Positions 25,678 to 36,126 of a stretch of DNA of 64,000 nt are shown here, piece after piece; position 1 is the stretch's first letter, and each line of letters opens with the position of its first letter. The notes below the pieces were generated by a model that was not told the origin of the DNA, searched no databases, and saw only the letters and a list, made by a program, of their open reading frames with translations. The stretch is from positions 403,793 through 467,792 of the forward strand of contig NZ_FMIQ01000006.1 in NCBI RefSeq assembly GCF_900095695.1, given 5' to 3'. The translations under genes were made by a program, and so were the position numbers. The stretch comes from Hafnia alvei (GTDB taxonomy: Bacteria > Pseudomonadota > Gammaproteobacteria > Enterobacterales > Enterobacteriaceae).

Positions 25678-26534
25678 TCCAGTTCCACCTTTTTATTCAT
25701 CAGTTTCCCAACGCGGTAATAGATATACAGCAAGATCCCCATGACCAGCGTTAAACAGATGCTGGTGGCCGCGCCGAATGGCCAGTCGCGGATATTCAGG
25801 AACTGGCTTTTGATCACGTTGCCGATCAGCAGGTTTTTCGCGCCGCCCAGCAGGTCGGAAACGTAAAACAGCCCCAAAGAAGGCAGCATGACCAGCAACG
25901 AACCTGCGACAATTCCGGGCATGGTAAGAGGAATAATAATGCGTATAAACGTCTGGAACTTATTTGCGCCTAAATCACGCGCGGCCTCTAAAACCGATTT
26001 ATCCAGCTTCTCGATGCTGGAATAGAGCGGCATGACCATAAACGGCAGCAGAATATAAATCAGCCCAAGGATCACAGCCTCAGGCGTATACATAATGCGC
26101 AGCGGTTTATCAATAATCCCGATCCACAGCAGAACCTCGTTTAAATAGCCTCGGGTACTGAGGAATAATTTCAGGCCGTAAATACGGATCAGCGAGTTGG
26201 TCCAGAAAGGCACAATCAGTAAAAACAGCAGAAGAGGGCGAACTTTTTCCGGGAGCCGCGCCAGAATAAAGGCAAAAGGATACCCGATCACCAAACAACA
26301 CAGCGTGGCGATGATGGCCATATTCAGCGAGTGCAGCAGCACTTCGGCATACAATGGATCAAATAAGCGAGTGTAGTTATCGAAGGAAAACACCATCTTT
26401 ATCAGATGGGTGTCATCACGAGTTAGGAAGCTGGTGCCGATAATCATCAGATTCGGCATAAAAACAAACAGCACCAGCCAAGCGACCACGGTTGTGATCA
26501 CCACGTTTTGAAAATACTTACGCGACTTCTTCAT
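25674..26534 (-). CDS. potB: spermidine/putrescine ABC permease PotB
   Basis: PotB is the first permease of the polyamine importer, 286 residues with six hydrophobic segments, [21 protein letters not shown] and the EAA loop [20 protein letters not shown]. It overlaps potA upstream by 17 nt and potC downstream by 4 nt, so the three are surely co-translated. It is about ten residues longer at the N-terminus than E. coli PotB; a shorter start cannot be excluded. Confidence 0.96.
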   Translation of the reverse strand: MKKSRKYFQNVVITTVVAWLVLFVFMPNLMIIGTSFLTRDDTHLIKMVFSFDNYTRLFDPLYAEVLLHSLNMAIIATLCCLVIGYPFAFILARLPEKVRPLLLFLLIVPFWTNSLIRIYGLKLFLSTRGYLNEVLLWIGIIDKPLRIMYTPEAVILGLIYILLPFMVMPLYSSIEKLDKSVLEAARDLGANKFQTFIRIIIPLTMPGIVAGSLLVMLPSLGLFYVSDLLGGAKNLLIGNVIKSQFLNIRDWPFGAATSICLTLVMGILLYIYYRVGKLMNKKVELE

Positions 26535-27657
26535 TAGCCAGCACCACCTCCCAGCTTTCGACCCAAGTCACGGCCATTTTCTGATCCAACGAATGATCGA
26601 CGTCGGGGTCATCTTCGTTAAAGAATTCGCTCACCAGCACCATCTTGCCGTTTTCTAATTCAACGGTAGATTCCAAGGTCATGCCTTTATAGTTACGTTC
26701 GCGCACATATCCGATGATGCCATCCACCTGTCCGGCATCGTGGATTTCTTCAACCCGTACATCTTCAGGGCGCAGCAGCACGTTCAGCTTATCGCCTGGC
26801 TGTACGTCCATTTCAGCATTGACGTAAATATTGCATTCACGGCCTTCAACGTTGGCACGCACGCGATATTCATCCACGCGATGCAGAACCTCTGCGTCAA
26901 AAATATTGATCTCGCCAATAAAGCTGGCGACAAACAGATTCTTGGGTTCTTCGTAGATTTCGCGCGGCGTACCGTCTTGCTCAATCTTGCCATCACGCAT
27001 CACCACGATGCGGTCTGACATAGTCAGCGCTTCTTCTTGGTCATGAGTGACGAAAATAAAGGTAATACCCAGCTTACGCTGCAAGGCTTTAAGCTCATTT
27101 TGCATCTGTTTACGTAGCTTATAATCAAGCGCAGACAGCGATTCATCCAGCAAAAGCACCTTGGGTTTATTTACCACCGCACGCGCAATCGCCACGCGCT
27201 GCTGCTGCCCACCAGACAGTTGATGAGGACGACGCTGGGCGAACTCCTCTAACTGCACCATGCGCAGCGCTTCATGAGCGCGAGGAATAATTTCTGCTTC
27301 AGGGCGTTTCTGCATGCGCAACCCAAAAGCGACGTTGTCGAGCACGGTCATGTGCGGAAACAGCGCATAGCTTTGGAATACCGTATTTACGCAACGATTC
27401 TCAGCCGGGACGTGAGTAATATCATCACCGTCCAAAATCACGCGCCCATCATCAACGTCTTCCAAACCGGCAATAAGACGCAAAACGGTGGTTTTCCCGC
27501 AGCCAGAGGGGCCGAGAATGGTTAAGAACTCGCCATGATTAATAGTAAGGTCAAGATCGGTGATGATGTCTTTATCATCAAAAGACTTACGGATACCTGT
27601 CAAACGAACAACAGGCTGTAATGCTGCGTTAGAACCCAGAGAAGATATCTCAGTCAT
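26518..27657 (-). CDS. potA: spermidine/putrescine ABC ATPase PotA
   Basis: PotA energises polyamine import; in E. coli it is inhibited by spermidine through its C-terminal domain. The 379-residue protein has Walker [10 protein letters not shown], signature LSGGQQQR, Walker [13 protein letters not shown] and switch [15 protein letters not shown]-type C-terminal domain (about 270-370) includes [11 protein letters not shown]. It is the first gene of potABC and is divergent from pepT, as in E. coli. Confidence 0.97.
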   Translation of the reverse strand: MTEISSLGSNAALQPVVRLTGIRKSFDDKDIITDLDLTINHGEFLTILGPSGCGKTTVLRLIAGLEDVDDGRVILDGDDITHVPAENRCVNTVFQSYALFPHMTVLDNVAFGLRMQKRPEAEIIPRAHEALRMVQLEEFAQRRPHQLSGGQQQRVAIARAVVNKPKVLLLDESLSALDYKLRKQMQNELKALQRKLGITFIFVTHDQEEALTMSDRIVVMRDGKIEQDGTPREIYEEPKNLFVASFIGEINIFDAEVLHRVDEYRVRANVEGRECNIYVNAEMDVQPGDKLNVLLRPEDVRVEEIHDAGQVDGIIGYVRERNYKGMTLESTVELENGKMVLVSEFFNEDDPDVDHSLDQKMAVTWVESWEVVLANEEVA

Positions 27658-28252
27658 TTATTTGCTACTCTATCCCGTTACGTGTTGCAGATAGAACCGC
27701 CGCTGAAAAAAAAGACTGTAGAAGCAGAAGACTCAAAGCAAATCAATGAGTCAGGTAGCTCAAAACCAGCGGCGCCACTCAAAAATTAAGGCGCGAATAA
27801 TAGACTGTGTGAACCTTAATTAAAAGCCAGCCTGCCAAGAAAACCTGATTTTCCCGCCTTAGACGCACCATGATGCACTAATTTACCCCAAATGGGGCAG
27901 AAATCCTGCGAAACGGCTATTTTTATCCGGTATTACTTTCCTTACTTTCTTTAACTTTAGCTAAAAATGACCTGACGCAATATTTCCGTTTTGTGCCCTA
28001 CGCATAATGTAAAACCTATGGCGAGGGCCTAGGGGATTTTTCATAATAAGAGACAGATCACATGATTATGAAGAGATACCCTTGCAAAGCCCCCACTTGA
28101 CGTTGTCAGGCTAGCCCATTAGTCGATTGTTTAAACCCAGCATAAAATTTCAGGGTTATTTATCTAATGCGGCACTTGTCCTTCATTCTTAACCATCGAT
28201 TATGGGAATGATGTGGACTGCGACGAATAACGAATCATTGCGAGACACTTTT
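27658..28252. other. potA-pepT divergent regulatory spacer
   Basis: About 590 bp between divergent genes. I see a small CCCC-AAAT-GGGG hairpin, AT-rich stretches and a lone GTTTA half of a PhoP-type box, but no complete operator, ORF or terminator that I can defend. Confidence 0.45.
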
Positions 28253-29485
28253 ATGAATAACTTACTCGATCGCTTTTTTAATTATGTTTCTTTCGACACA
28301 CAGTCCAAAGCAGGTGTACGTCAGGTTCCTAGCACCGATGGCCAGATGAAGTTGGCGCGGGCGCTACAGGCAGAATTGGTTGAGCTCGGTTTCGAGCAAG
28401 TTACGTTAAGCGATCATGGCTGTGTGATGGCAACGCTGCCGTCTAATGTTAGTTGGAAAGCGCCGACCATCGGTTTTATCTCGCATTTGGATACCGCACC
28501 CGACGCCAGCGGTAAAAATGTGAACCCGCAGATCGTTGAAAACTATCGCGGTGGTGATATCGCCTTGGGCATTGGTGATGAAGTTCTCTCTCCGGTGATG
28601 TTCCCCGTATTACACCAGCTGTTAGGCCAAACGCTGATTACCACCGATGGCAAAACTCTGCTGGGGGCCGACGACAAAGCCGGTATCGCCGAGATCGTGA
28701 CCGCCATGCTGCGCCTCAAGCATAACAACATTCCGCACGGCGATATTCGCATCGCGTTTACGCCTGATGAAGAAGTCGGCAAGGGGGCTCAATTCTTTGA
28801 CGTTGAAGCCTTTGACGCGGAATGGGCCTATACCGTCGATGGTGGTGGCGTGGGCGAGTTGGAATGTGAAAACTTCAATGCGGCATCGGTGACGATTAAG
28901 ATCGTGGGTAACAACGTGCATCCGGGCACGGCGAAAGGCGTGATGGTTAACGCGCTGTCACTCGCGGCGCGTATTCACAATGAATTACCGCCAGAGCAAA
29001 CGCCTGAACACACAGAAGGCTATGAAGGTTTTTATCATCTTGCATCGATGAAAGGTACGGTTGAGAAAGCCGAAATGCATTACATCGTGCGCGACTTCAG
29101 CCGTGAAGGCTTTGAAGCACGCAAGAAAAACATCATGGATATCGCGAAGAAAGTAGGTAAAGGGTTGCACCGTGACTGCTATATCGAAGTGACGTTAGAT
29201 GACAGCTACTACAACATGCGTGATGAAGTGGCCAAACACCCACATATCATTGAATTAGCAAAGCAGGCAATGCACGACGTTGGCATTGAGCCGATTATGT
29301 GCCCGATTCGCGGTGGTACAGATGGCGCGCAGCTCTCTTTCCGTGGTCTACCTTGCCCGAATCTGTTCACCGGGGGCTATAATTTCCACGGCAAACATGA
29401 ATTCATCACACTAGAAGGCATGGAAAAAGCGGTATCGGTGATTATGCGTATCGCCGAGCTAACCGCGTTGAAAGCCAAAGGCTAA
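28253..29485 (+). CDS. pepT: peptidase T (tripeptidase)
   Basis: PepT is a cytoplasmic dizinc M20 aminopeptidase that releases the N-terminal residue of tripeptides. The 410-residue product (E. coli 408) shows the metal-ligand segments [31 protein letters not shown] and NFHGKHEF. The frame is open to 28202, but the ATG at 28253 gives the family N-terminus ([21 protein letters not shown]). The ribosome site is weak (CGAGACACTTTT). It stands divergently from potA as in E. coli. Confidence 0.96.
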   Translation: MNNLLDRFFNYVSFDTQSKAGVRQVPSTDGQMKLARALQAELVELGFEQVTLSDHGCVMATLPSNVSWKAPTIGFISHLDTAPDASGKNVNPQIVENYRGGDIALGIGDEVLSPVMFPVLHQLLGQTLITTDGKTLLGADDKAGIAEIVTAMLRLKHNNIPHGDIRIAFTPDEEVGKGAQFFDVEAFDAEWAYTVDGGGVGELECENFNAASVTIKIVGNNVHPGTAKGVMVNALSLAARIHNELPPEQTPEHTEGYEGFYHLASMKGTVEKAEMHYIVRDFSREGFEARKKNIMDIAKKVGKGLHRDCYIEVTLDDSYYNMRDEVAKHPHIIELAKQAMHDVGIEPIMCPIRGGTDGAQLSFRGLPCPNLFTGGYNFHGKHEFITLEGMEKAVSVIMRIAELTALKAKG

Positions 29486-29500
29486 GTGCTTAGCCGCACA

Positions 29501-29526
29501 AAAAAGCCGCTGAAATATCAGCGGCT
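29501..29526 (-). terminator. terminator after the ygiN-like gene
   Basis: AGCCGCTGA-TATT-TCAGCGGCT on the minus strand is a 9-bp stem followed by U residues. It lies between converging pepT and the ygiN-like gene, and the U-run marks the minus strand as its direction. Confidence 0.88.
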
Positions 29527-29557
29527 AAAGTCATAGACGCAGTGGCAATAAAAACTG

Positions 29558-29872
29558 TTAGCAAACAGAATGATCGGTCAAGATGCGCAGGGTGACAGAT
29601 TCTACCTGATCCTGCGTTTCTTCATGGTGGCGAACCATGTGTACCGTTTTAAGATGGGCATCCAAATGCGCGTGAGATTCCCAACGTTCAACCATGAAAA
29701 GTGTGTCAGCGGCTAAACTCTGACGCTCGATAGCGGGCAGGGCATCCGTGAGCGGCGTGTACTGATAGCAACCTTCCTCCGCCAGCACTTCTGCCTGCAA
29801 AGCCTGAAAGCGCTTAACGATAGCGTCTAAATGTCCCGCACGAACTTTGATTTCGGCAATAACAGTAATCAT
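29558..29872 (-). CDS. ygiN: YgiN-like quinol monooxygenase (ABM domain)
   Basis: A 104-residue antibiotic-biosynthesis-monooxygenase fold protein related to E. coli YgiN, which interconverts quinols and quinones in partnership with MdaB. Shared features are the start (MxTVIAEI), EEGCYQYTPL, a MVERWES..AHLDAHL core and the terminal region. It follows the mdaB-type gene by 9 nt on the same strand, the same pairing as in E. coli. Sequence divergence from E. coli YgiN is considerable, so the symbol rests partly on the pairing. Confidence 0.85.
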   Translation of the reverse strand: MITVIAEIKVRAGHLDAIVKRFQALQAEVLAEEGCYQYTPLTDALPAIERQSLAADTLFMVERWESHAHLDAHLKTVHMVRHHEETQDQVESVTLRILTDHSVC

Positions 29873-29881
29873 CGCAATCTC

Positions 29882-30469
29882 TTATTTGTTAGCAAACACG
29901 GTTGCCAAATGGTCGCGGTAACATGCAATGTTGTGCTCCACATTTGGATTCTTGATCACGTCAGTGCACAGGAAAGTTGGCAGACGAGTCATACCCAAGA
30001 ATTCGTTGGCTTTATGGAAATGCATGTACAGACCATCAACGCCCTGACCGTGGAAGAACTGGTCTGGATCGTCGAAAGCTTCCTGCGGCGCATTCCAAGT
30101 CAGAGACAACATGTGCTGCTTACCCTGAATCAAGCCGCCAGAACCATATTTTTTGCTCGCGTCTGAACGGGTACGACCATCGCTGGCGTACAGACGGCCA
30201 TGACCTTCGGTGAAGACTTCGTCGATATATTTTTTAACGATCCACGGCTCGCCCATCCACCAGCCCGGCATCTGGTAAATAACCACGTCGGCCCACAGAT
30301 AGTTTTGAATTTCTTGTTCGATTTCGTAACCGTGGTCAATTGTGGTTTCACGCAGTTCGTGGCCCATCGCAGCCAATGTCTCTTTAGCGACGTCATGCAG
30401 AGTGGTATTCAGTTGACCCTTAGAATGGCCAAACGCTTTCATACCGTTGATCAGGAAAATCTTACTCAT
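29882..30469 (-). CDS. mdaB: NAD(P)H:quinone oxidoreductase MdaB
   Basis: MdaB is a flavodoxin-fold FAD enzyme giving two-electron reduction of quinones, protecting against redox cycling. The 195-residue product shows FLINGMKAFGHSKGQLN near the start, WADVVIYQMPGWWMGEPW, KKYIDEVFTEGHGRLY and YGSGGLIQGK. The ATG at 30469 follows GGAG by seven bases and matches the E. coli start. It is transcribed with the ygiN-like gene and is divergent from dkgB across a spacer rich in GTGATT/AATCAC boxes. Confidence 0.94.
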   Translation of the reverse strand: MSKIFLINGMKAFGHSKGQLNTTLHDVAKETLAAMGHELRETTIDHGYEIEQEIQNYLWADVVIYQMPGWWMGEPWIVKKYIDEVFTEGHGRLYASDGRTRSDASKKYGSGGLIQGKQHMLSLTWNAPQEAFDDPDQFFHGQGVDGLYMHFHKANEFLGMTRLPTFLCTDVIKNPNVEHNIACYRDHLATVFANK

Positions 30470-30509
30470 AATGAAACTCCTCATGCGGCGCAGAATAGGG
30501 CGTGGCGCC

Positions 30510-30664
30510 GTGTTGTGATTCGATAATGTCATTAGCAACTGAGGCAATTATCACACTATTTATTTTCATAAAATAGGCGATCTGAATCACAACACCTTTG
30601 CGTTTGAGTCAATAATTGAAGGTGGAATAAGATTAGTCTGGGCATTTGTGATTGTTGATCACAA
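30510..30664. promoter_or_regulatory. cluster of TTGTGATT-type inverted repeats between mdaB and dkgB
   Basis: GTGTTGTGATTC (30510-30521) and its exact complement GAATCACAACAC (30584-30595) flank a 62-bp segment. A second palindrome, TTGTGAT-TGTTG-ATCACAA, is at 30646-30664. All three share TTGTGAT. They may be operators for a dimeric regulator acting on both divergent genes; the regulator is unknown to me. Confidence 0.6.
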
Positions 30665-30784
30665 TACATTTGCAATTAACGCTATTTATAACAAAAAAAC
30701 TTCCTCACATACTCACTCTCAGCAACAGGGCAACGCTTACGCCCAACATCACTCTGTTATCTTACAAAATCAAAAGGATAGAAA

Positions 30785-31600
30785 ATGAGCAACGCTAAAA
30801 TGTTGATGCCAAAACTGGGACTGGGAACGTTTCGCCTGAAAGAGCAGGTCGTGATTGATTCTGTGCGCAATGGGTTAGAGCTGGGTTATCGTCATATCGA
30901 TACCGCGCAGATCTATGGCAATGAGGCTGAGGTTGGACAAGCTATCGAAGAGAGCGGCGTACCGCGTGATGAACTGTTTGTCACCACGAAAATTTGGCTA
31001 GAAAATCTTGCGCCTGAAAAGCTGATTGAAAGCCTGCAAGAAAGCTTGAAAAAACTGCGTTTGGCGCAGGTCGATTTAACCCTGATCCACTGGCCAACGC
31101 GTGATGCATCGCCAACCATTGCTGACAGTATGCAGGCGTTGTATCAGGCTCAGCAGATGGGTTTAACCAAAGCGATAGGGATTTCGAATTTTACTATCGA
31201 ACAAATGAAGCAGGCCATCGATGCCGTTGGCGCGCAGAATATTGCCAGCCAGCAAATTGAGATCCACCCGTTCCTGCAAAATGAACAAGTGGCCGAGTTT
31301 GCTGCGTCTCAGGGTATTCCAGTGACCGCCTATATGCCTCTCGCCTATGGCAAAGTGCTAACTGACACTGTCATTAATCAGATTGCGCAGGCGCATGGTG
31401 TGAGCGCCGCGCAGGTGGCTCTGGCGTGGTCGTTGCAAAAGGGTTACACGGTGATCCCTTCGTCCACCCAGCGTGAGAATTTGGCAAGCAATCTAAATGC
31501 GTTGACGATAGTTTTAAGCGATGCGGAAATGAAGCAGATTGCAGAACTTGAACGCAATGAGCGTTTAGTCAGCCCTGAGTTTGCGCCAGATTGGGATTGA
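30785..31600 (+). CDS. dkgB: 2,5-diketo-D-gluconate reductase B / aldo-keto reductase
   Basis: A 271-residue aldo-keto reductase close to E. coli DkgB (YafB), which reduces methylglyoxal, diketogluconate and other carbonyls with NADPH. The catalytic tetrad is visible in [11 protein letters not shown] (Asp, Tyr), TTKIW (Lys) and LIHWP (His). The NADPH-binding [15 protein letters not shown] is near the C-terminus. AAAAGGATAG precedes the ATG at 30785. The neighbours differ from E. coli yafB, but pairing with a quinone reductase suggests an electrophile-stress theme. Confidence 0.92.
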   Translation: MSNAKMLMPKLGLGTFRLKEQVVIDSVRNGLELGYRHIDTAQIYGNEAEVGQAIEESGVPRDELFVTTKIWLENLAPEKLIESLQESLKKLRLAQVDLTLIHWPTRDASPTIADSMQALYQAQQMGLTKAIGISNFTIEQMKQAIDAVGAQNIASQQIEIHPFLQNEQVAEFAASQGIPVTAYMPLAYGKVLTDTVINQIAQAHGVSAAQVALAWSLQKGYTVIPSSTQRENLASNLNALTIVLSDAEMKQIAELERNERLVSPEFAPDWD

Positions 31601-31650
31601 TTTTTATCGGTGAAAAACGTCTGTTGATCTAATGCCGAGTGTTTAAACAA

Positions 31651-31686
31651 TTGAGGCACATGGGGCAAGCGCCACATGTGCCTCAA
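31651..31686. terminator. long hairpin between convergent dkgB and rnb
   Basis: TTGAGGCACATG and CATGTGCCTCAA form a perfect 12-bp stem around 12 nt. It lies 50 bp after dkgB and 9 bp after the rnb stop codon. There is no U-run, but strength and placement suggest a shared bidirectional 3' end structure. Confidence 0.7.
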
Positions 31687-31695
31687 TGCTTCAGA

Positions 31696-33636
31696 TTAAA
31701 CGACAGGCTTGGCAATAATACTGCGCGTTTCTAGGCGCACTTCAACCAGATAAACCTGCAGGGCATCGCCCGTTTGATAAACGGTTTCGCCTTTGATCTG
31801 AATGGAGCCGGTTTCTTGGCTGCATACCAGTTCATCACGCACGGCGTGAATAAAGGAAGATGGAATAAACGCCATCGCACCGTTATCAACCAAACGCACG
31901 CGCATGCCGCCCCGCGAAATATCAACGATTTCAGCGTTAAAGTGAATCGCAGGATCCGCTTTATCTTTCAGGAAGCGAGCATATAACCAATCACCCACGT
32001 CGCGTTCTGCCATACGATTCAGGCGACGGCGTTCTGCCATCTGCACGGTAATAGCGTCATCAGGACGTTCGGCGGGTTTATTCGCAATCAGCGCTTTCAG
32101 CAAACGATGATTCACCATATCGCCGTATTTACGGATTGGCGAAGTCCAGGTTGCGTAAGCTTCTAAGCCTAAACCAAAGTGCGGGCCCGGCTCGGTGCTG
32201 ATTTCAGCAAAGGTCTGGAAACGGCGCACGCGGCTATCGAGGAACGTGGTTGGCAACGAATCCAAATGACGACGCAGTTCGCAGAAGCCCTGCAACGTCA
32301 ATAATGCTTCTGCGTTGGCAGATACATCGTTGGCTTGCAGAATGCTCACGGCCTGTTCAACCAGCGCCGGATCGAAACCAGAATGGATGTTGTAAACACC
32401 AAAGCCTAAACGTTCGCGCAGCATGATAGCGGCGCAGACGTTAGCGGTAATCATGCACTCTTCCACGATGCGGTTGGCCACACGGCGATGTTCGGCAATG
32501 ATATCAACCACGCTGCCTTTTTCGCCTAAAACAAAGCGATAATCTGGGCGATCTTTAAATACCAACGCGTGCTGCTGACGCCAATCAGAACGGGAATCCG
32601 CTAAACGATGCAACAGGCGAACCTGCTGTTCGATTTGGGCATTTTCCGGTTTCCAACTGCCAACGCCTTCCAGATAATCTGAAACTTCGTCGTAAACCAG
32701 TTTGGCTTTAGATTCAATCCAGCCAGCAAAGAAGCGAATATCGTCAGAAATAGCGCCGTCTTTCTGTATTGTGACGCGGCATAGCAGCGCAGGGCGGCGC
32801 TCGTTAGGGCGCAGTGAACACAGATCGTCAGACAAATCGCGTGGCAACATCGGAATGTTGAAACCAGGCAAATAAGTCGTGAAAGCACGTACCTGAGCGA
32901 TTTTATCCAGCTCGGAATCTTGTTCAACGTAGGCCGTTGGATCGGCAATGGCGATGGTTAAGGCCAGAGAACCGTCTTCGTTCTCCTGCACATACAACGC
33001 ATCATCCATATCTTCCGTGCTGGCGCTGTCAATGGTGACGAATGGCAGAGAGGTGAGATCTTCACGCTCCAAGCCTTCTTCATGCATTTCACTACCAGAC
33101 CATTCTGGTGCCGTGCGATCCAAACCATGACGGGAAAGCGTGACCCACCACGGCGCGAAATCATCATCCGCATCGGTAATAAACGTGGTGATATTGGCAA
33201 AGAAAGTGCGGTCGCCTTTCAGCGGATGCCGGTTCATCTCGGCAACGGCCCAATCGCCTTGCTTAAACTCATGCGTGACGTTGTTGTCGGCTCTGCATGG
33301 GATTGCATCTTTCAGCAATGGATGGTCGGGGATAATGGAAAGGCGGTTATCATCGTCTTTTTTCTGCACGCGGCCAACGAATCTTGTCAGGAAAGGCTCA
33401 ACCAGCTCTTCCGGCTCAACGACTTCACGATCTTTCTCAGTGTGAACAGCAGCCAGAACGCGGTCACCATGCATGACTTTTTTCATGTATGGCGGCGGGA
33501 TGAAATAGCTTTTCTGGGCGTCAACTTCCAAGAAGCCAAAACCTTTGTCGGTCCCTTTAACGACGCCTTCAACGCGTGGTGTCTGGGAGTGCAGTTGCTG
33601 TTTTAGCTGCGCGAGCAGCGGGTTATCCTGAAACAT
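31696..33636 (-). CDS. rnb: exoribonuclease II
   Basis: RNase II degrades single-stranded RNA 3' to 5'. The 646-residue protein (E. coli 644) has two N-terminal cold-shock-type domains (about 1-170), the RNB catalytic domain with [14 protein letters not shown] holding the metal-binding aspartates, [20 protein letters not shown] and [12 protein letters not shown], and a C-terminal S1 domain (about 560-646). The ATG at 33636 gives the conserved [20 protein letters not shown] start. Confidence 0.98.
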   Translation of the reverse strand: MFQDNPLLAQLKQQLHSQTPRVEGVVKGTDKGFGFLEVDAQKSYFIPPPYMKKVMHGDRVLAAVHTEKDREVVEPEELVEPFLTRFVGRVQKKDDDNRLSIIPDHPLLKDAIPCRADNNVTHEFKQGDWAVAEMNRHPLKGDRTFFANITTFITDADDDFAPWWVTLSRHGLDRTAPEWSGSEMHEEGLEREDLTSLPFVTIDSASTEDMDDALYVQENEDGSLALTIAIADPTAYVEQDSELDKIAQVRAFTTYLPGFNIPMLPRDLSDDLCSLRPNERRPALLCRVTIQKDGAISDDIRFFAGWIESKAKLVYDEVSDYLEGVGSWKPENAQIEQQVRLLHRLADSRSDWRQQHALVFKDRPDYRFVLGEKGSVVDIIAEHRRVANRIVEECMITANVCAAIMLRERLGFGVYNIHSGFDPALVEQAVSILQANDVSANAEALLTLQGFCELRRHLDSLPTTFLDSRVRRFQTFAEISTEPGPHFGLGLEAYATWTSPIRKYGDMVNHRLLKALIANKPAERPDDAITVQMAERRRLNRMAERDVGDWLYARFLKDKADPAIHFNAEIVDISRGGMRVRLVDNGAMAFIPSSFIHAVRDELVCSQETGSIQIKGETVYQTGDALQVYLVEVRLETRSIIAKPVV

Positions 33637-33775
33637 AGTATTGAAACGTAGATTCCGGCAGGTGGATGAAGTGAATGACCTCAAGAGCGGTTCACATTTT
33701 TACGCGAATCAGTGCCTGTGAGCAAGCCCATGATGCGACTGTGGATGAAATGATCGGCAAATGGTGGAAATCTGC

Positions 33776-34888
33776 TCATTCCCCCAGCGAAACGAGTAGC
33801 CGCTGGCTCCACGCGCCGGTTGCTAGCGCAATGATAAGCTCAAGAATTTCTGCGGCAGACAGCCCCGACTGAGTTAAAGACGCAATGTGATCGGGCGAGA
33901 ACAAGCAGGGGGTTTGCGTGAGAGTCAGACTGGCCTGAATGATAGCCTGTTCTCGACGACTGCATTGAGAAAGCGCGGTAACGGGATTGGCGAGTACCGC
34001 ATCCGCCTGCTGGCGATGTTTACTCAGCAGCAAGAAGCGACGGGCGTGGTGCTGGCTACTGCGATGACAGCCGAGAAGCCTAGCACTGACTAAAAAGGCC
34101 AGTTCGCGCAGCGGTTGACGCAGTAGATCGCTACAGTTATAGCCTTCGCTAAAAATTTCACTAGTGATATCAACACCTTCCCCGTCATGCATCTTAATCA
34201 GCATTAAGACGATGGCGAGCCCCGAAGGCGCCCCGCATATTGCCACCGGTGCCAGCGTGGCATCGGCACCGAGCGGTAGCCAAGGACGCCATGCCGCCGA
34301 TGTCGCTTCCGTTAGCGGAGCCAATTCAAGGGTGGGAAATATTCTTGGCTCAGATGGTAATGAACAGCCGGAAAGAGCCGCCGTCCCGGCAATAAGGCGA
34401 GATTGCAATACCACAAAGCCCACAATCTGTGACAGTGTCACTATATCGGGATAGGACAATTTTACCGCACGCAGCGCGCGCAAGGTTTGTTTCGTACTGC
34501 GCGTGGGGTCCCATGCGAGTAACCGAGCGTGCTCGGTAATTTGAGCTAAGCGCTGATTGCTTTCACGGGTGTTATGCGGGCAATGCAGCGGTGCCAACTG
34601 CTTGGCATAAAAAGAGCACAAAGGCGTTACCTGAGAAACTTGTGCCACGGTGAGCGCAATGCTTAAGCGATCATAGCGTGAGAGAGAGTACTCGCGCGAG
34701 ACTTCAGGCTCTGAGCCTAACAGCTCACGATAGGCATCGCCAACCTGTCGGAAATAGGTATCACGTTCAGTTCGTTCATTGAATAACGGAAAGCGGCCCT
34801 GAGCCAAATGCTGGTGATTATCCGCCTCAGAGGTCGGTGCGTTATGGCGTGAGCTAAAAATCGTCAGCGGCGAGTTTGGTCGCTCCAT
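33776..34888 (-). CDS. yciW: YciW-like CMD-domain protein
   Basis: A 370-residue protein in the rnb-yciW-fabI context of E. coli. It looks like the two-part YciW type: an N-terminal half with YAKQLAPLHCPHNTRES and a C-terminal alpha-helical AhpD/CMD-like region with LVSARLLGCHRSSQHHARR. Only one cysteine is present where AhpD has a CxxC pair, so peroxidase chemistry of the AhpD type is uncertain. E. coli YciW has been linked to cysteine metabolism. GAAGGAT precedes the ATG at 34888. Confidence 0.82.
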   Translation of the reverse strand: MERPNSPLTIFSSRHNAPTSEADNHQHLAQGRFPLFNERTERDTYFRQVGDAYRELLGSEPEVSREYSLSRYDRLSIALTVAQVSQVTPLCSFYAKQLAPLHCPHNTRESNQRLAQITEHARLLAWDPTRSTKQTLRALRAVKLSYPDIVTLSQIVGFVVLQSRLIAGTAALSGCSLPSEPRIFPTLELAPLTEATSAAWRPWLPLGADATLAPVAICGAPSGLAIVLMLIKMHDGEGVDITSEIFSEGYNCSDLLRQPLRELAFLVSARLLGCHRSSQHHARRFLLLSKHRQQADAVLANPVTALSQCSRREQAIIQASLTLTQTPCLFSPDHIASLTQSGLSAAEILELIIALATGAWSQRLLVSLGE

Positions 34889-35024
34889 CGGATATCCTTC
34901 AGACGTCGGGCAAGAAAAGGGGGAACCCTTTATGAAACAGGGTACTATCCTTGCCGAATGCGGCCTAGAGATGAAATATTGTTAAGGAATAGCCTAGGCT
35001 GAAAAGGAATAACCGCGCAGAGAT

Positions 35025-35055
35025 AAAAAAATCCCCAGCCGAAGCCAGGGATTTT
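35025..35055 (-). terminator. fabI intrinsic terminator
   Basis: On the minus strand AATCCCTGGC-TTCG-GCTGGGGATT with flanking A and T runs forms a stem (two G:U pairs) capped by a UUCG tetraloop and followed by seven U residues, about 22 bp after fabI. Confidence 0.92.
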
Positions 35056-35077
35056 TCAGCAGAATAAACGACGGAAA

Positions 35078-35866
35078 TTAATCCAGTTCCAGTTCGTTCA
35101 TGGCTGCAATGTTGAAACCGCCATCGACGTGCAGGATCTCACCAGAAATACCGCCTGCCAGCGGTGAGCACAAGAATGCGGCTGAGTTACCGACGTCTTC
35201 AATGGTAACGGTACGGCGAATTGGGGTAACCGCTTCGCAGTGAGCCAGCATCTTACGGAAGTTTTTGATACCAGACGCCGCCAGCGTACGGATTGGACCC
35301 GCAGAGATACCGTTAACACGGATACCTTCAGGGCCCATCGCGTTAGCCATATAGCGAACGTTAGCTTCCAGAGATGCTTTAGCTAAGCCCATAACGTTGT
35401 AGTTAGGGATTGCGCGTTCTGCGCCCAAGTAGGACAGAGTCAGCAGACCTGAACCTGGGTTCAGCATAGTACGGCATGCTTTTGCCATCGCAACGAAGCT
35501 GTAAGAGCTGATGTCGTGTGCGATTTTGAAACCGTCACGGGTAACCGCATTCACGTAGTCACCGTCCAACTGGTCGCCTGGAGCGAAGCCAATGGAGTGA
35601 ACAAAACCGTCGAATTTCGGCCAAGATTTTGCCAGCTCGGTAAACATCGCATCGATGCTTTCGTCTTCTGCTACGTCACAAGCCAGAACCAGATTAGAAC
35701 CCAACTGAGCGGCGAATTCTTCTACGCGAGATTTCAGTTTGTCGTTCTGGTAGGTGAAAGCCAGCTCGGCGCCTTCACGGTGCATAGCCTGTGCAATACC
35801 GTAGGCAATGGAGAGTTTGCTGGCTACGCCAGTGATCAGAATGCGCTTACCGGTTAGAAAACCCAT
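35078..35866 (-). CDS. fabI: enoyl-ACP reductase (NADH) FabI
   Basis: FabI does the last reduction in fatty acid elongation and is the target of triclosan and isoniazid-like diazaborines. The 262-residue SDR protein matches E. coli without gaps: the catalytic Y146 (LSYLGAE), Y156 (PNYNVMG) and K163 are present. Gly93 in HSIGFAPGD is the wild-type, triclosan-sensitive residue. An AAGGAC ribosome site precedes the ATG at 35866. It lies downstream of sapF in the same direction, with a nested hairpin in its leader. Confidence 0.98.
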   Translation of the reverse strand: MGFLTGKRILITGVASKLSIAYGIAQAMHREGAELAFTYQNDKLKSRVEEFAAQLGSNLVLACDVAEDESIDAMFTELAKSWPKFDGFVHSIGFAPGDQLDGDYVNAVTRDGFKIAHDISSYSFVAMAKACRTMLNPGSGLLTLSYLGAERAIPNYNVMGLAKASLEANVRYMANAMGPEGIRVNGISAGPIRTLAASGIKNFRKMLAHCEAVTPIRRTVTIEDVGNSAAFLCSPLAGGISGEILHVDGGFNIAAMNELELD

Positions 35867-35887
35867 ACAAATAGTCCTTGTAGTCTT

Positions 35888-35939
35888 AGTTTATGCCGTA
35901 CTGCGATACCAATAATATTGGAGGAGCAGGGCATAAACT
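35888..35939 (-). other. nested hairpin in the fabI leader
   Basis: AGTTTATGCC (35888-35897) pairs exactly with GGCATAAACT (35930-35939). Inside it CCAATA-A-TATTGG (35909-35921) is a second perfect palindrome. The structure lies 22-73 bp upstream of the fabI start codon, between sapF and fabI. It could be a leader structure, a sap 3' end structure or an operator. Confidence 0.65.
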
Positions 35940-36126
35940 GATAGAGGCGGAGGAAAACCGATTCATGCTTCGATATAGAAACAGGAATTGTTAATTCTTC
36001 CAGCACTTGTGTTAATAAAACAAAACCGAGCGATTCTATCACGCTTGATTCACTGTGGAATGCTTTTGATGCTCTGCTCGGAGCAGTGGCTGAATTTTAG
36101 TCCGTAATTGGCGATAAAATCGCTTT

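Noticed and set aside
28120..28150. GTTTA box upstream of pepT as a PhoP site
   Set aside because: Only one half-site is present; the second repeat at 11-bp phasing is missing.
33082..33606. Open frame opposite rnb (174 codons)
   Set aside because: Antisense to the conserved RNase II gene; no recognisable protein features.
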